Source of the DNA: Pelagibacteraceae bacterium | Lineage (GTDB): Bacteria > Pseudomonadota > Alphaproteobacteria > Pelagibacterales > Pelagibacteraceae | Assembly: GCA_008638225.1 (NCBI GenBank) | Contig: VTPP01000007.1 | Coordinates: 1-43,279 of the forward strand | Length of the DNA: 43,279 bases | Direction of reading: 5' to 3' | Shown: positions 21,160 through 30,029 of the stretch, piece by piece | How the letters are laid out: each line of letters starts with the position of its first letter | Numbering within the stretch: position 1 is the stretch's first letter | Program-made: the position numbers and the translations under genes | Notes under the pieces: model-generated | Database searches by the model: none | What the model saw: only the letters and a program-made list of their open reading frames with translations | What the model was told of the DNA's origin: nothing

Positions 21160-21653
21160 TTGTGTTTGGAATAGACCCTGGAGTAAGTGGAGCCATCAGT
21201 GTATTTGAGAATAAAAAAATCGTCACATTTTTTGATATGCCAACTATGATTGAAGGTAAAAAAAATAAGAGACAGGTCAATGCTGCTCAATTAGCTCATG
21301 AAATTAAATCTAGAATAACAGATCGTGAGACAACCTCGGTTATTATAGAGCAGGTAAGTGCGATGCCAGGACAAGGTGTGACCAGCATGTTTAACTTCGG
21401 CCAATCTTTTGGCGTCATTAAAGGTATATGTTCAGCTCTTGGAATCTCTATTTATTTTATTAGACCAGTAAAATGGAAAAAGCATTTTAATTTAATTGGA
21501 TCTGAAAAAGATGCTAGCAGAACTAAAGTTATTGAAATGTTTCCTGATTTATCACCTCAATTAAATAAAAAAAAAGATTCTAATAAATCAGATGCTATTT
21601 TAATTGGAAAGTATTTTGTAGATCATTATTCCAACGAAAGTTTTCATGGCTAA
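21156..21653 (+). CDS. ruvC: RuvC-like Holliday-junction endonuclease, divergent phage-type
   Basis: 165-residue RNase H-fold nuclease. It has VFGIDPGVSGAIS (Asp7), SVIIEQVSAMPG (Glu65), FGQSFGVIKGI (residues 81-91) and DSNKSDAILIGKY (Asp141, Asp146), an acidic set like that of RuvC. The spacing and the PVKWKKHFNL segment (104-113) resemble phage/organelle-type RuvC rather than E. coli RuvC. The start is TTG at 21156: it is 8 nt behind a perfect AAAGGAG and gives the canonical N-terminus. It overlaps yebC by 4 bp and ybgC by 8 bp. ruvA and ruvB, usually next in this order, are absent here. Confidence 0.82.
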   Translation: MIVFGIDPGVSGAISVFENKKIVTFFDMPTMIEGKKNKRQVNAAQLAHEIKSRITDRETTSVIIEQVSAMPGQGVTSMFNFGQSFGVIKGICSALGISIYFIRPVKWKKHFNLIGSEKDASRTKVIEMFPDLSPQLNKKKDSNKSDAILIGKYFVDHYSNESFHG

Positions 21654-22074
21654 ACATTTTGAACATAATGTTCGTGTATATTACGAAGATACCGACGCTG
21701 GTGGGATTGTTTATTACGCAAATTATTTAAAATTTTTAGAGAGAGCCAGAACGGAAATGGTCCGAAGTCTAGGCACTAACCATAATACACTAATGGATAA
21801 ATACGGATTACAAATTGTGGTTGTTCATCTTGATATTGCCTTTAAAAAGTCAGCCTATTTAGAAAATCATTTAATAGTTAAAACAGAACTTAAAAGTCTG
21901 TCAGCTGTAAAATTAGAAATGAAACAAACTGTATTTTTAGTAGATTGTTGGACTACAAAAAAAAATGAGCAATTGTTAGTTAAGGCAAAAGTTATTTTAG
22001 CTAGCGTTAATAAGCAGGGCAAGCCAAGCAAAATGCCAGTTGCAGTCATGGAGCTTTTCAAAAGTTGCCTTTAA
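21646..22074 (+). CDS. ybgC: Tol-Pal system acyl-CoA thioesterase YbgC
   Basis: Hotdog-fold thioesterase, 142 residues, regularly the first gene of tol-pal clusters. The signature YYEDTDAGGIVYYANYLKF (residues 12-30) includes the catalytic Asp17, followed by ERARTE. It overlaps the RuvC-like gene by 8 bp, and a 63-bp gap separates it from tolQ. In enteric bacteria it acts on acyl-CoA or acyl-ACP in phospholipid metabolism; the natural substrate here is inferred. Confidence 0.94.
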   Translation: MAKHFEHNVRVYYEDTDAGGIVYYANYLKFLERARTEMVRSLGTNHNTLMDKYGLQIVVVHLDIAFKKSAYLENHLIVKTELKSLSAVKLEMKQTVFLVDCWTTKKNEQLLVKAKVILASVNKQGKPSKMPVAVMELFKSCL

Positions 22075-22137
22075 TAACGAATTTATGTAACTCTAAAAAG
22101 ACAAATTAATGACAACATTAGAAAGTACAAAATATAT

Positions 22138-22809
22138 ATGGATCCAGTTACAGCAACCGCAACGGCCAGCCTAGCAAGCGCCGATTTTTCTATTTTCACC
22201 CTTTTCATTCGTGCAGACATTGTAGTGAAACTTGTAATGCTCTCTCTTCTAGCAGCCTCAATATTTTCTTGGGCGCTAATTTTTGATAAATTTAAGATTT
22301 TTAAAAAACTATTTAAAGAAACAGCTTTAGTTGAAGATCAGTTTTGGTCATCAAGATCAGCAAGTGATTTTTATAAAAAAACAGATAGCTCATCTGACAA
22401 TCCTTTAGTTGTGGTTTTTAGAGCTGGCATGGAGTGTGCGCAAGATAGCAAAAGCAAAGGACAATTAACGGAAAGAACTAAACGAGTAATGGATGTTGCG
22501 ATTGATAAAGAAATAGAAAAATATGAAAAGAATCTTTCTTTCCTTGCAACGGTAGGTTCGGTTGCGCCATTTGTTGGATTGTTTGGAACAGTTTGGGGAA
22601 TCATGAATTCTTTTCAATCTATAGCCATTTCAAGAAATACAAGTCTTGCAATTGTAGCGCCAGGAATTGCGGAAGCTTTATTTGCTACAGCACTTGGTTT
22701 ACTTGCAGCAATACCCGCAGTTGTTGCTTATAATAAGTTCTCAAGCGATTCTAGAAAATATACGCAAAAATTAGAAAATTTCACACAAAGTTTTTTAACA
22801 ATAATATAA
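22138..22809 (+). CDS. tolQ: Tol-Pal proton channel subunit TolQ
   Basis: Inner-membrane subunit of the proton-driven Tol motor. The 223 residues contain three membrane segments (~28-48, ~131-155, ~170-195) with the large cytoplasmic loop between the first two, as in the MotA/TolQ/ExbB family. The motifs GSVAPFVGLFGTVWGIM and GIAEALFATALGLLAAIPAV are clear. Its ATG follows the AT-rich 63-bp gap after ybgC and has no Shine-Dalgarno. tolR begins 1 bp after its stop. Confidence 0.96.
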   Translation: MDPVTATATASLASADFSIFTLFIRADIVVKLVMLSLLAASIFSWALIFDKFKIFKKLFKETALVEDQFWSSRSASDFYKKTDSSSDNPLVVVFRAGMECAQDSKSKGQLTERTKRVMDVAIDKEIEKYEKNLSFLATVGSVAPFVGLFGTVWGIMNSFQSIAISRNTSLAIVAPGIAEALFATALGLLAAIPAVVAYNKFSSDSRKYTQKLENFTQSFLTII

Positions 22810-22810
22810 A

Positions 22811-23230
22811 ATGGCTTTTTTGTTTTCAAAATCCAGATCTCGCTCTAGATCTTTAATGAGCGAGATTAACGTTACCCCATTTGTCGATGTCATGTTGGTT
22901 TTATTGATTGTGTTTATGGTGTCAGCACCCATGTTGACTGTGGGCGTTCCCGTTAATTTACCTAATAGTGACGCCGATTCTTTACCAGATGACAAAGAAC
23001 CTTTAACATTATCAATTAATTCTTTGGGAGAGATTTTTATTCAAGATACTAAAATTGGATTTAATGAATTAATTCCTAAACTTTTAGCAGTTTCTAAAAA
23101 TAGAACTGACACAAGAATTTATGTTCGAGGAGATAAAAATATTAACTACGGAAGGGTCATGGAGATCATGGGTAAATTGTCTGGATCTGGATTTTCTAAA
23201 GTAGCGCTCCTTTCTGAAATAAAAAGGTAG
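22811..23230 (+). CDS. tolR: Tol-Pal subunit TolR
   Basis: ExbD/TolR protein of 139 residues. A short basic cytoplasmic N-terminus (SKSRSRSRS) leads to MSEINVTPFVDVMLVLLIVF, where Asp26 in the single membrane segment is the proton-path residue of the family. The periplasmic domain includes TDTRIYVRGDKNINYGRVMEIM, typical of TolR. It is placed 1 bp after tolQ and 3 bp before tolA. Confidence 0.96.
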   Translation: MAFLFSKSRSRSRSLMSEINVTPFVDVMLVLLIVFMVSAPMLTVGVPVNLPNSDADSLPDDKEPLTLSINSLGEIFIQDTKIGFNELIPKLLAVSKNRTDTRIYVRGDKNINYGRVMEIMGKLSGSGFSKVALLSEIKR

Positions 23231-23233
23231 TTC

Positions 23234-24049
23234 ATGTACAAAAGTGTTTCGCAGTCCGTACTTTTTCATGTTCTTTTTGTATTATTTACAGTTGTCTCCT
23301 TACCTTTTGTAAAAAAAGAGGCCATTACTGCTCAACAGTTAATTGCGGTAGATATTATTCAGATTTCTGAAAAAACCCAATTACCCTTTGCACCAAAAGC
23401 TAGAGAAATCATAGAAAAAATTAAAAAAGAACAAGAAGAAAGAGTTGTAACTAAACAAGCTCCACCAAAAATTATTCCCAAAGAAAAATTAGATGCAGTG
23501 CCGCTTCCAGATCAAGTAAAGAATAAAAAAAAGGAAGAAAAAACAAAACAAAATCCAGAAGAGATTAAAGAGTTGAATCGTCAATCCTCAGAATTTGAAA
23601 AAAAAGAATTGTTTGATCCTAACAAAATAGCTGCACTGATTGACAAGTCTAAGGAAGAAACTGCTGACATTCAAAAAAAACAAAATTTAGAATTAACTCA
23701 AAACCAAGACAGCTCAGTTAATTTAAATAAAGGAATTACGTTGAGTCAAGAAGATGCTATCAAAGCACAAATTTATAAATGCTGGAATATTCCTTTAGGA
23801 CTTCCATTTGATCAAGATTTATTGGTACGTATTAGATTAAAATTAAAACAAGATGGCTCTATTTTATCCTCAGAAATATTAGATCATGCTAGAATGAACC
23901 AGCCAGGCCAAGGTTATTATAAAGTGTTGGCAGAAAGTACTTTGCGAGCAGTTAAGTTGTGTGATCCTTTAAAAATGCCAGCAACAGGATATGAAAAATG
24001 GAAAGATCTTCAGCTTAATTTTGATGCAAAGGAAATGCTAAGAGGATAA
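23234..24049 (+). CDS. tolA: TolA-like periplasm-spanning protein
   Basis: 271 residues with one N-terminal membrane anchor (residues ~7-27, [20 protein letters not shown]), a charged, proline/lysine/glutamate-rich region (~45-165) that would span the periplasm, and a C-terminal globular domain (~170-271). The latter has the TonB/TolA-like core: [16 protein letters not shown], then [15 protein letters not shown] and [11 protein letters not shown]. The central helix is shorter than in E. coli TolA. Identification rests on this architecture and its place between tolR and tolB. Confidence 0.92.
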   Translation: MYKSVSQSVLFHVLFVLFTVVSLPFVKKEAITAQQLIAVDIIQISEKTQLPFAPKAREIIEKIKKEQEERVVTKQAPPKIIPKEKLDAVPLPDQVKNKKKEEKTKQNPEEIKELNRQSSEFEKKELFDPNKIAALIDKSKEETADIQKKQNLELTQNQDSSVNLNKGITLSQEDAIKAQIYKCWNIPLGLPFDQDLLVRIRLKLKQDGSILSSEILDHARMNQPGQGYYKVLAESTLRAVKLCDPLKMPATGYEKWKDLQLNFDAKEMLRG

Positions 24050-24059
24050 TAGATCAGTC

Positions 24060-25400
24060 ATGAAAAAATTTTGTATATCTTTTTTTTCCATTCTTTTTTT
24101 TACCCAAGCAAGTTTTGCATTAGTAAAAATTGATATTACCAGAGGTAATTTAGAACCTTTGCCAACCGCTGTTTCTAAATTTTATATTGAAGATCCGTCT
24201 AAATTTTCAGAGGAATTAAAAAAATTAAATTTAGAAGAGAAAATATCAGAGACAATTTCTAATAATTTAAAACGATCTGGTCTTTTTTTTATTATTGATC
24301 CAAAGTCTTACATTCAATCACCCAACATTGCACATGTGAAACCAACCTTTCAAGATTGGACCCTTATTAAAGCGCAGATTATGGTTTCTGGGAAATTAGT
24401 AATTGATGAACAAAAAAGATTACGAGTAGAATTTAGACTTTGGGATGTTGTTGGAGGAAAAGAAATTGAAGGGTTGGCGTTGTTTGCAACACCGCAAAGT
24501 TGGAGAAGAATTGCCCATATTATTTCTGATAAAATTTATGAACGAATGACAGGAGAGTCTGGTTATTTTGATACTAGAATTATCTATGTTGCGGAGTCTG
24601 GACCTAAAGATCAGAGAGTAAAAAAATTAGCTATTATGGATCAAGACGGATATGGCAATAAATATCTGACATTAGGAAATGAGCTTGTGTTGACTCCAAG
24701 ATTTAATCCAACCGCTCAAATGATTACATACATGTCTTATTTTAAAAATTTACCTAGAGTTTATTTGCTTAATATAGAAACAGGATCACAGGAAGTAGTG
24801 GGTGACTTTCCTGGAATGACATTTGCTCCAAGATTTTCTCCTGATGGAAAAAAAATTATCATGAGTTTTGCTAAAGATGGAAATTCAGACATTTATACAA
24901 TGGATTTGTCTTCAAGAGTGGTTGAACAACTAACAACCCATCCATCTATCGACACATCCCCTTCTTATTCTTCCGATGGAAAGTATATTACCTTTAATTC
25001 TGACCGCAGTGGTTCACAACAAATTTATGTTATGCGAAGTGATGGTTCTAATGTGAAGAGAATATCCTTTGGCGAGGGTTTGTACGGAACACCAGTCTGG
25101 TCGCCAAGAGGAGATTTAATTGCATTTACTAAAATTTTTAAAGGAAACTTTTATATCGGAGTAATGCGAAGTGATGGATCTGGAGAAAGATTGCTTACTG
25201 AAAATTTTTATCAAGAAGCTCCTTCCTGGTCTCCCAATGGAAGAGTTTTAATTTTTTATAGAGAAAAAAAATCAGGTAAATCAGGTGCTGGTGGCGGATC
25301 TTCTTTATGGTCCATAGATTTGACCGGTTATAATGAGAGAAAAATCGATACGCCAACAGATGCATCGGATCCAGCCTGGTCTGGATTGTTATCTAAATAA
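24060..25400 (+). CDS. tolB: Tol-Pal periplasmic beta-propeller protein TolB
   Basis: 446-residue exported protein. The signal peptide is residues ~1-20 ([20 protein letters not shown]). An N-terminal anticodon-binding-like domain follows (~22-165, [15 protein letters not shown]), then a six-bladed propeller built from repeats such as [46 protein letters not shown] and [13 protein letters not shown]. The N-terminal TolA-box residues and the propeller are intact. It lies 10 bp after tolA; a 108-bp gap separates it from pal. Confidence 0.97.
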   Translation: MKKFCISFFSILFFTQASFALVKIDITRGNLEPLPTAVSKFYIEDPSKFSEELKKLNLEEKISETISNNLKRSGLFFIIDPKSYIQSPNIAHVKPTFQDWTLIKAQIMVSGKLVIDEQKRLRVEFRLWDVVGGKEIEGLALFATPQSWRRIAHIISDKIYERMTGESGYFDTRIIYVAESGPKDQRVKKLAIMDQDGYGNKYLTLGNELVLTPRFNPTAQMITYMSYFKNLPRVYLLNIETGSQEVVGDFPGMTFAPRFSPDGKKIIMSFAKDGNSDIYTMDLSSRVVEQLTTHPSIDTSPSYSSDGKYITFNSDRSGSQQIYVMRSDGSNVKRISFGEGLYGTPVWSPRGDLIAFTKIFKGNFYIGVMRSDGSGERLLTENFYQEAPSWSPNGRVLIFYREKKSGKSGAGGGSSLWSIDLTGYNERKIDTPTDASDPAWSGLLSK

Positions 25401-25439
25401 ATAAAAATAGGGTTATTTCTACTTAATTAGTCATTTTTA

Positions 25440-25467
25440 TTGTTGCTAAAAAAACACTAATTATATA
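25440..25467 (+). promoter_or_regulatory. Candidate promoter of pal
   Basis: TTGTTG (25440-25445), a 16-nt spacer and TATATA (25462-25467) lie in the 108-bp gap between tolB and pal. The resulting leader would be about 35 nt and carries GAGAGG shortly before the pal ATG, so pal, unlike several other unit heads here, has a conventional leader. A 9-bp all-A/T inverted repeat (25400-25408 with 25433-25441) just upstream might weakly end the tolB transcript. Confidence 0.4.
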
Positions 25468-25508
25468 GAAAACACCTTAAGATTAATCATATTGTGAGAG
25501 GTAAATAA

Positions 25509-25982
25509 ATGTTAACAAAAAGTTTAAGAAATACTTTTTTAGTAATTGCTTTAGGAATTTTTATTTCAGCATGTTCAACGACTGCTCAAAAAACTCAAAA
25601 AAAGGGCGACGATGTATATACTGGAACTGATACAGTAAAATTTTTAGCGACAGGTGTTGCGGATAGAGTGTTTTTTGGAACAAATAGTTCAAGACTGACT
25701 ACTGCTTCAAAAGCAACTTTAGATAAGCAAGCTGATTATATTAAGAGCAGTAAAATTTCTGTAGTGATCGAAGGTCATGCTGACGAACGAGGAACTAGAG
25801 AATATAACTTAGCTCTTGGTGAAAGACGAGCAAACGCTGTTAGCGACTACTTGATGACTAAAGGAATTGCAAAAACTAGCATTAAAGTAATTAGCTATGG
25901 AAAAGAAAGACCAGTAAGCACTGATTCTTCAGCATTAGCTTGGTCTCAAAACAGAAGATCAGTTACTGTAAAAAGCAACTAA
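25509..25982 (+). CDS. pal: Peptidoglycan-associated lipoprotein Pal
   Basis: Outer-membrane lipoprotein that binds peptidoglycan and TolB. The 157 residues start with a lipoprotein signal ending in the lipobox ISAC (Cys22 lipidated). The OmpA-like domain follows, with FFGTNSSRLT, VVIEGHADERGTREYNLALGERRANAV (read in two parts: EGHADERGTREYN and LALGERRANAVSDYL) and ISYGKERP. The Asp and Arg that contact diaminopimelate are present. It is flanked by its own promoter candidate and a strong terminator, so a separate abundant pal mRNA is likely. Confidence 0.97.
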   Translation: MLTKSLRNTFLVIALGIFISACSTTAQKTQKKGDDVYTGTDTVKFLATGVADRVFFGTNSSRLTTASKATLDKQADYIKSSKISVVIEGHADERGTREYNLALGERRANAVSDYLMTKGIAKTSIKVISYGKERPVSTDSSALAWSQNRRSVTVKSN

Positions 25983-25997
25983 TTAGTTTTTAAAATT

Positions 25998-26037
25998 AAA
26001 GACCCTGAATGATATTAATCTTCAGGGTCTTTTTTTT
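25998..26037 (+). terminator. Strong Rho-independent terminator after pal
   Basis: A perfect 12-bp stem (25998-26009 paired with 26021-26032, core GACCCTGAA / TTCAGGGTC), an 11-nt loop, and a run of eight T at 26030-26037. It starts 15 bp behind the pal stop. It is the only GC-containing hairpin with a T-run that I found in the window. Confidence 0.92.
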
Positions 26038-26063
26038 GCCTAAATTTATTGTAGTAATGTAAT
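26036..26063 (+). promoter_or_regulatory. Candidate promoter of cpoB giving a leaderless start
   Basis: TTGCCT (26036-26041), a 16-nt spacer and TGTAAT (26058-26063) lie right behind the pal terminator. The hexamer ends 7 nt before the cpoB ATG at 26071, which would place the transcription start at or next to the start codon; no Shine-Dalgarno is present. Confidence 0.4.
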
Positions 26064-26070
26064 TAGCAAT

Positions 26071-27054
26071 ATGAATAAAATATTTACATTTTTATTATTG
26101 AGCACATTTGCTTTTAACGTTTATGCAGATGAAAAACTTGATAAAGTTTTGGAAGAAATTCAAGCTTTAAACAAAGATCTTAAAACTCTGGAAAAAGCAG
26201 TTTATAGCAAAAGTTTTGCAACTCAATCTGCAGGATTATCTGAAGGTGTTCCAGCTTCTTTAGAAGGAGCTTTAACACGACAACTTGTTAAGCTTTCTGA
26301 ATTAGAAGAGCAAATCCAAAGAATTACAGCAGGTCACGAAGAAACATTATTTAATTTGCAAAAAGTATCTGAACGACTAGAAAAGATGCAAAAAGATACC
26401 GAGCTAAGATTTAGTGAACTTGGTGTCAAAAGTACAGTTCAATCAAACTCAAATAATCAGCAAAACAGTAGTGCTAATACAAGTCAAGTACAAGCCACCC
26501 CAAAACAATTTCCCGGCACAAGTAAAATGCAGGATTTTGGCAAAGTCATGGATAGCACAGGTTCTAATAATATAAAAAGTGGTGAGAAGCAGGAAACTAG
26601 AGCAATCAGTCCAGCTCCAGTTGTAAAAACAGCAACTGTTTCAAAAGAACAAATGTTGCCTAAAGGTAATCCAGGAGAGCAATACAAGTTCGCAACCGAC
26701 CTAATTAAAATTGGTGATTACGAGAAAGCAGAATTAGCCTTGAAAGAATTTGTAGATAAAAATCCTACACACCCATTAGCAGGTAGTGCGCAATATTGGT
26801 TTGCAGAAACTTATTATATTAGACAATTGTATCACGATGCTGCCGCAGCTTACTTAGATGGATATCAAAAATTTCCAAAAAGTGACAAAGCTCCACAAAA
26901 TTTACTTAAACTTGGAATTACACTTGCCGAACTTGGAGAAAAAGAACAAGGGTGTTTGATGTTAGTTGGTGTAGAAAAACAATATCCAAAAGCAGATAAG
27001 TCTATTATTCAGAAAGCCAAATATGAAACAAGTAAGTTTAAATGCAAAACTTAG
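26071..27054 (+). CDS. cpoB: Tol-Pal system protein CpoB (YbgF)
   Basis: Periplasmic protein coordinating outer-membrane constriction with wall synthesis. 327 residues: signal peptide 1-19 (ending NVYA), a coiled-coil region (~20-115), a low-complexity Asn/Gln/Ser linker (~120-195), and a C-terminal TPR domain from ~200 (PGEQYKFATDLIKIGDYEKA, then AQYWFAETYYIRQLYHDAA and AAAYLDGYQKFPKSDKAPQN). It is separated from pal by the terminator and overlaps tilS by 32 bp. Confidence 0.93.
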   Translation: MNKIFTFLLLSTFAFNVYADEKLDKVLEEIQALNKDLKTLEKAVYSKSFATQSAGLSEGVPASLEGALTRQLVKLSELEEQIQRITAGHEETLFNLQKVSERLEKMQKDTELRFSELGVKSTVQSNSNNQQNSSANTSQVQATPKQFPGTSKMQDFGKVMDSTGSNNIKSGEKQETRAISPAPVVKTATVSKEQMLPKGNPGEQYKFATDLIKIGDYEKAELALKEFVDKNPTHPLAGSAQYWFAETYYIRQLYHDAAAAYLDGYQKFPKSDKAPQNLLKLGITLAELGEKEQGCLMLVGVEKQYPKADKSIIQKAKYETSKFKCKT

Positions 27055-28051
27055 TGGCTTTTTACAAGATAAAGTAATCTCTAAAACCTATCTTTCTTTT
27101 CAACAATTACTAAATAAAAATATTGGAACTAAGAAATTTGTTGTATGTGTTTCTGGTGGGCCCGATAGTCTTGCGCTTGCTTTCTGTTCAAAACTATATT
27201 CCGAACATAAAAAGAATAAAGTTTTTTATTTAGTTGTTGATCATAACATTAGAACAAATAGCGCCAAAGAAGCAAAATCTGTTCAAAAAAATCTTCTAAA
27301 AATTCATGTTAAATCTAATATTTTAACTATTAAAAAGTCTATTTCAAAAAGCATTCAAAAAAATGCTAGAGATCATAGATACGATCTTATTAGTGCATTT
27401 TGTAAAACAAAAAAAATTTCATTTATGCTTACAGCGCATCATTTAGATGATCAGATTGAAAATTTTTATATTCGTCTAACCAGAGGTAGCGGCCTATACG
27501 GTCTTTCCTCCATGAAAATGCTTAGTCAGAATAAACAAGGGATTCATGTGCTAAGACCTTTTTTAAATATTGCAAAAAAAGACTTAGTGCATATAGCAGA
27601 AAAGATATTCAAAACATTTGTGAAAGATCCCTCTAATACAAATAATAAATTTTTACGATCAAGAATTAGAAAACTAAAATCTAGTCTTGCAAGTGAAGGA
27701 TTGGATCAATCTAGAATTTTAAAAACAATTAGTAATTTAAATACAGCGAAGGAAGCAATTGATTTTTACGTAAAAAAATTTCAAAAAAAACATGTTCATG
27801 TTGTTCATAAAAATAAAGTAAATATTGACCTTAAGTTGTTTTTGGAACAACCAGCTGAAATTATTTACAGAGTGATGGCCGAACTTATTCAAAAAAGATC
27901 AGGAAAAGATTATCCTCCAAGAGCGAAAGGCCTTAAATATTTAATTTCTTCTATTCAATCAAATAATTTTTCTAAGATAACTTTAGGTGGTTTTACGTTC
28001 AGTTTGGATAAACATAAAATCATAATGAACAAAGAAAACAGAAATGCTTGA
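27023..28051 (+). CDS. tilS: tRNA(Ile)-lysidine synthase
   Basis: Modifies the wobble cytidine of tRNA-Ile(CAU) to lysidine so that it reads AUA, an essential function. The 342 residues contain the PP-loop VSGGPDSLAL (43-52), VDHNIRTNSAKEA and AHHLDDQIENFYIRLTRGSGLYGLS (AHHLDDQIENF and RGSGLYGLS). The C-terminal domain is shortened, as in many alphaproteobacteria. The chosen start overlaps cpoB by 32 bp; it leaves about 40 residues before the PP-loop, so a later start is possible although no in-frame ATG lies in between. Confidence 0.93.
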   Translation: MKQVSLNAKLSGFLQDKVISKTYLSFQQLLNKNIGTKKFVVCVSGGPDSLALAFCSKLYSEHKKNKVFYLVVDHNIRTNSAKEAKSVQKNLLKIHVKSNILTIKKSISKSIQKNARDHRYDLISAFCKTKKISFMLTAHHLDDQIENFYIRLTRGSGLYGLSSMKMLSQNKQGIHVLRPFLNIAKKDLVHIAEKIFKTFVKDPSNTNNKFLRSRIRKLKSSLASEGLDQSRILKTISNLNTAKEAIDFYVKKFQKKHVHVVHKNKVNIDLKLFLEQPAEIIYRVMAELIQKRSGKDYPPRAKGLKYLISSIQSNNFSKITLGGFTFSLDKHKIIMNKENRNA

Positions 28052-28091
28052 TAATTCCAACAATTTAATTGGTTTTTGTGTTATTTTGCGC

Positions 28092-28119
28092 CTTGTAAGA
28101 TTAATTTAAGTAATTATTT
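28092..28119 (+). promoter_or_regulatory. Candidate heat-shock (RpoH) promoter of ftsH
   Basis: In the 76-bp tilS-ftsH gap, CTTG (28092-28095) is followed after 17 nt by ATTATTT (28113-28119), close to the alphaproteobacterial RpoH pattern CTTG-N17/18-CYTATNT (from memory). The end lies 8 nt from the ftsH ATG, again implying a very short leader. ftsH is a classic heat-shock gene and rpoH is in the same window. The match is short and the DNA AT-rich, so confidence is low. Confidence 0.35.
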
Positions 28120-28127
28120 TATACTGT

Positions 28128-30020
28128 ATGAATTTAAAAAATTTAACCATGTGGGGAATCATAGCCCTTTTAGTACTTGGACTTTTTAATCTATTTCAAA
28201 ACCCCGCAACAATTTCTGCCTCTAAAGATTTACCTTTCTCAACTTTTCTTGGAGAAGTAGAAAAGGGAAATATTGTATCGGTTGATATTAAGGGAAATAG
28301 TATCGAAGGAACTTTTGCTAATGGAACAAAATTTAGAACTTACTCACCAAATTATCCTAACTTAGTAGAAAAACTTTCTTCTAAAGGAGTTTCTTTTTCA
28401 GCGGGACCCATCGAAGATAAAATGCCATCTTTTTTTGGTGTGCTTTTGTCATGGTTTCCTATGTTGTTGCTTATTGGTGTTTGGATATTTTTTATGCGTC
28501 AGATGCAAGGAGGAAAAGGTGGGGCGATGGGTTTTGGAAAATCCAAAGCAAAACTATTAACCGAGGCGCATGGTAGAGTTACATTTCAAGATGTTGCAGG
28601 CGTTGACGAAGCTAAAGAAGAATTAGAAGAAATAGTAGAATTTTTAAAAGACCCAAGAAAATTTCAAAAACTTGGAGGAAAAATACCAAAGGGAGCTTTA
28701 TTAATTGGACCTCCTGGTACAGGAAAAACATTGATCGCAAGAGCGGTTGCCGGAGAAGCAAATGTTCCTTTCTTTACTATTTCAGGATCAGATTTTGTTG
28801 AGATGTTTGTGGGAGTAGGTGCTTCGCGTGTGAGAGACATGTTTGAGCAGGGAAAGAAAAATGCACCATGCATTATTTTTATTGACGAGATTGATGCCGT
28901 AGGACGAAGCAGAGGAGCTGGTCTTGGCGGTGGTAATGATGAGCGTGAACAAACATTAAACCAACTATTAGTCGAGATGGATGGTTTTGAGACTAATGAG
29001 GGAGTAATATTAATTGCAGCAACTAACCGACCAGATGTATTGGATCCTGCATTATTAAGACCAGGTAGATTTGACAGACAAGTAGTTGTTCCTAATCCTG
29101 ATATCATAGGTAGAGAGGCTATTTTAAAAGTTCACTTAAAAAAAATTACAACAGGACCAGATGTGATTGCTAGAACGATCGCTAGAGGAACACCTGGTTT
29201 TTCAGGAGCAGATTTAGCAAACATTTGTAATGAGGCTGCATTACTAGCTGCAAGAAAAAATAAAAGAATTGTAACCATGTCTGACCTGGAAGAGGCAAAA
29301 GATAAAGTTATGATGGGAGCAGAACGAAGATCAATGGTGATGTCGGAAGATGAAAAAAAATTAACGGCATATCACGAAGGTGGACACGCAATTGTTGCTT
29401 TATATGAAAAAGCATCAGACCCAATTCATAAAGCAACTATTATTCCAAGAGGTAGAGCATTAGGAATGGTGATGAGACTTCCTGAGCGAGATCAGCTTTC
29501 AATGACGAGAGAAAAAATGTACGCAGATATTTCAGTTGCTATGGGTGGCCGTATTGCAGAAGAGATCATTTTTGGACACGACAAAGTAACTTCAGGTGCA
29601 TCATCAGACATAGAGATGGTAACTAAAATGGCAAAAAATATGGTGACGAGATGGGGCATGAGTGAACTGATGGGACCTATTGCTTATCAAGAAAATGAAG
29701 AAGAGGTTTTCTTAGGTAGATCCGTTGCTCGAACACAAAATGTGTCTGAAGAGACTGCAAAAAAAATAGATGCTGAGGTAAGAAAAATTGTAGACACTGG
29801 TTATAACCGAGCTAAAAAAATTCTTACAGAAAAACTAGATGACCTGCACAAAATTTCTAAAGCACTATTAGAATATGAGACTTTAAACGGAGATGAGATT
29901 AGAAATTTAATTTATAAAAATATTTTTCCTAATCGCGGAATAACTAAAGATGAAGAAAGCTCATCTTCACCGGATAGCGCCCTAGGTTCTATGGGTTTGA
30001 AACCAAAATTACAAAACTAA
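28128..30020 (+). CDS. ftsH: ATP-dependent zinc metalloprotease FtsH
   Basis: Membrane-bound AAA+ protease for quality control and regulated proteolysis, including turnover of RpoH in other proteobacteria. 630 residues: membrane segments at ~8-24 and ~103-123, a periplasmic domain between them, Walker A GPPGTGKT (194-201), Walker B IIFIDEID (249-256), the second region of homology [19 protein letters not shown], and the zinc site HEGGH (416-420). No Shine-Dalgarno precedes the ATG. It lies in the usual tilS-ftsH-folP-glmM order. Confidence 0.98.
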   Translation: MNLKNLTMWGIIALLVLGLFNLFQNPATISASKDLPFSTFLGEVEKGNIVSVDIKGNSIEGTFANGTKFRTYSPNYPNLVEKLSSKGVSFSAGPIEDKMPSFFGVLLSWFPMLLLIGVWIFFMRQMQGGKGGAMGFGKSKAKLLTEAHGRVTFQDVAGVDEAKEELEEIVEFLKDPRKFQKLGGKIPKGALLIGPPGTGKTLIARAVAGEANVPFFTISGSDFVEMFVGVGASRVRDMFEQGKKNAPCIIFIDEIDAVGRSRGAGLGGGNDEREQTLNQLLVEMDGFETNEGVILIAATNRPDVLDPALLRPGRFDRQVVVPNPDIIGREAILKVHLKKITTGPDVIARTIARGTPGFSGADLANICNEAALLAARKNKRIVTMSDLEEAKDKVMMGAERRSMVMSEDEKKLTAYHEGGHAIVALYEKASDPIHKATIIPRGRALGMVMRLPERDQLSMTREKMYADISVAMGGRIAEEIIFGHDKVTSGASSDIEMVTKMAKNMVTRWGMSELMGPIAYQENEEEVFLGRSVARTQNVSEETAKKIDAEVRKIVDTGYNRAKKILTEKLDDLHKISKALLEYETLNGDEIRNLIYKNIFPNRGITKDEESSSSPDSALGSMGLKPKLQN

Positions 30021-30029
30021 TTTTCCCAC

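Noticed and set aside
22075-22137. Small frame starting at ATG 22109 between ybgC and tolQ
   Set aside because: It is out of frame with tolQ, very short, and has no Shine-Dalgarno or recognisable peptide. The region looks like simple upstream DNA.
28664-29107. 147-codon open frame antisense to ftsH
   Set aside because: It lies wholly within the AAA domain of ftsH, with proline/serine-rich nonsense composition; a shadow frame.
29371-29388. FtsH zinc motif HEGGH instead of the common HEAGH, considered as a defect
   Set aside because: HExxH only requires His-Glu and the second His; Gly for Ala is tolerated, and the rest of the protease domain is intact.
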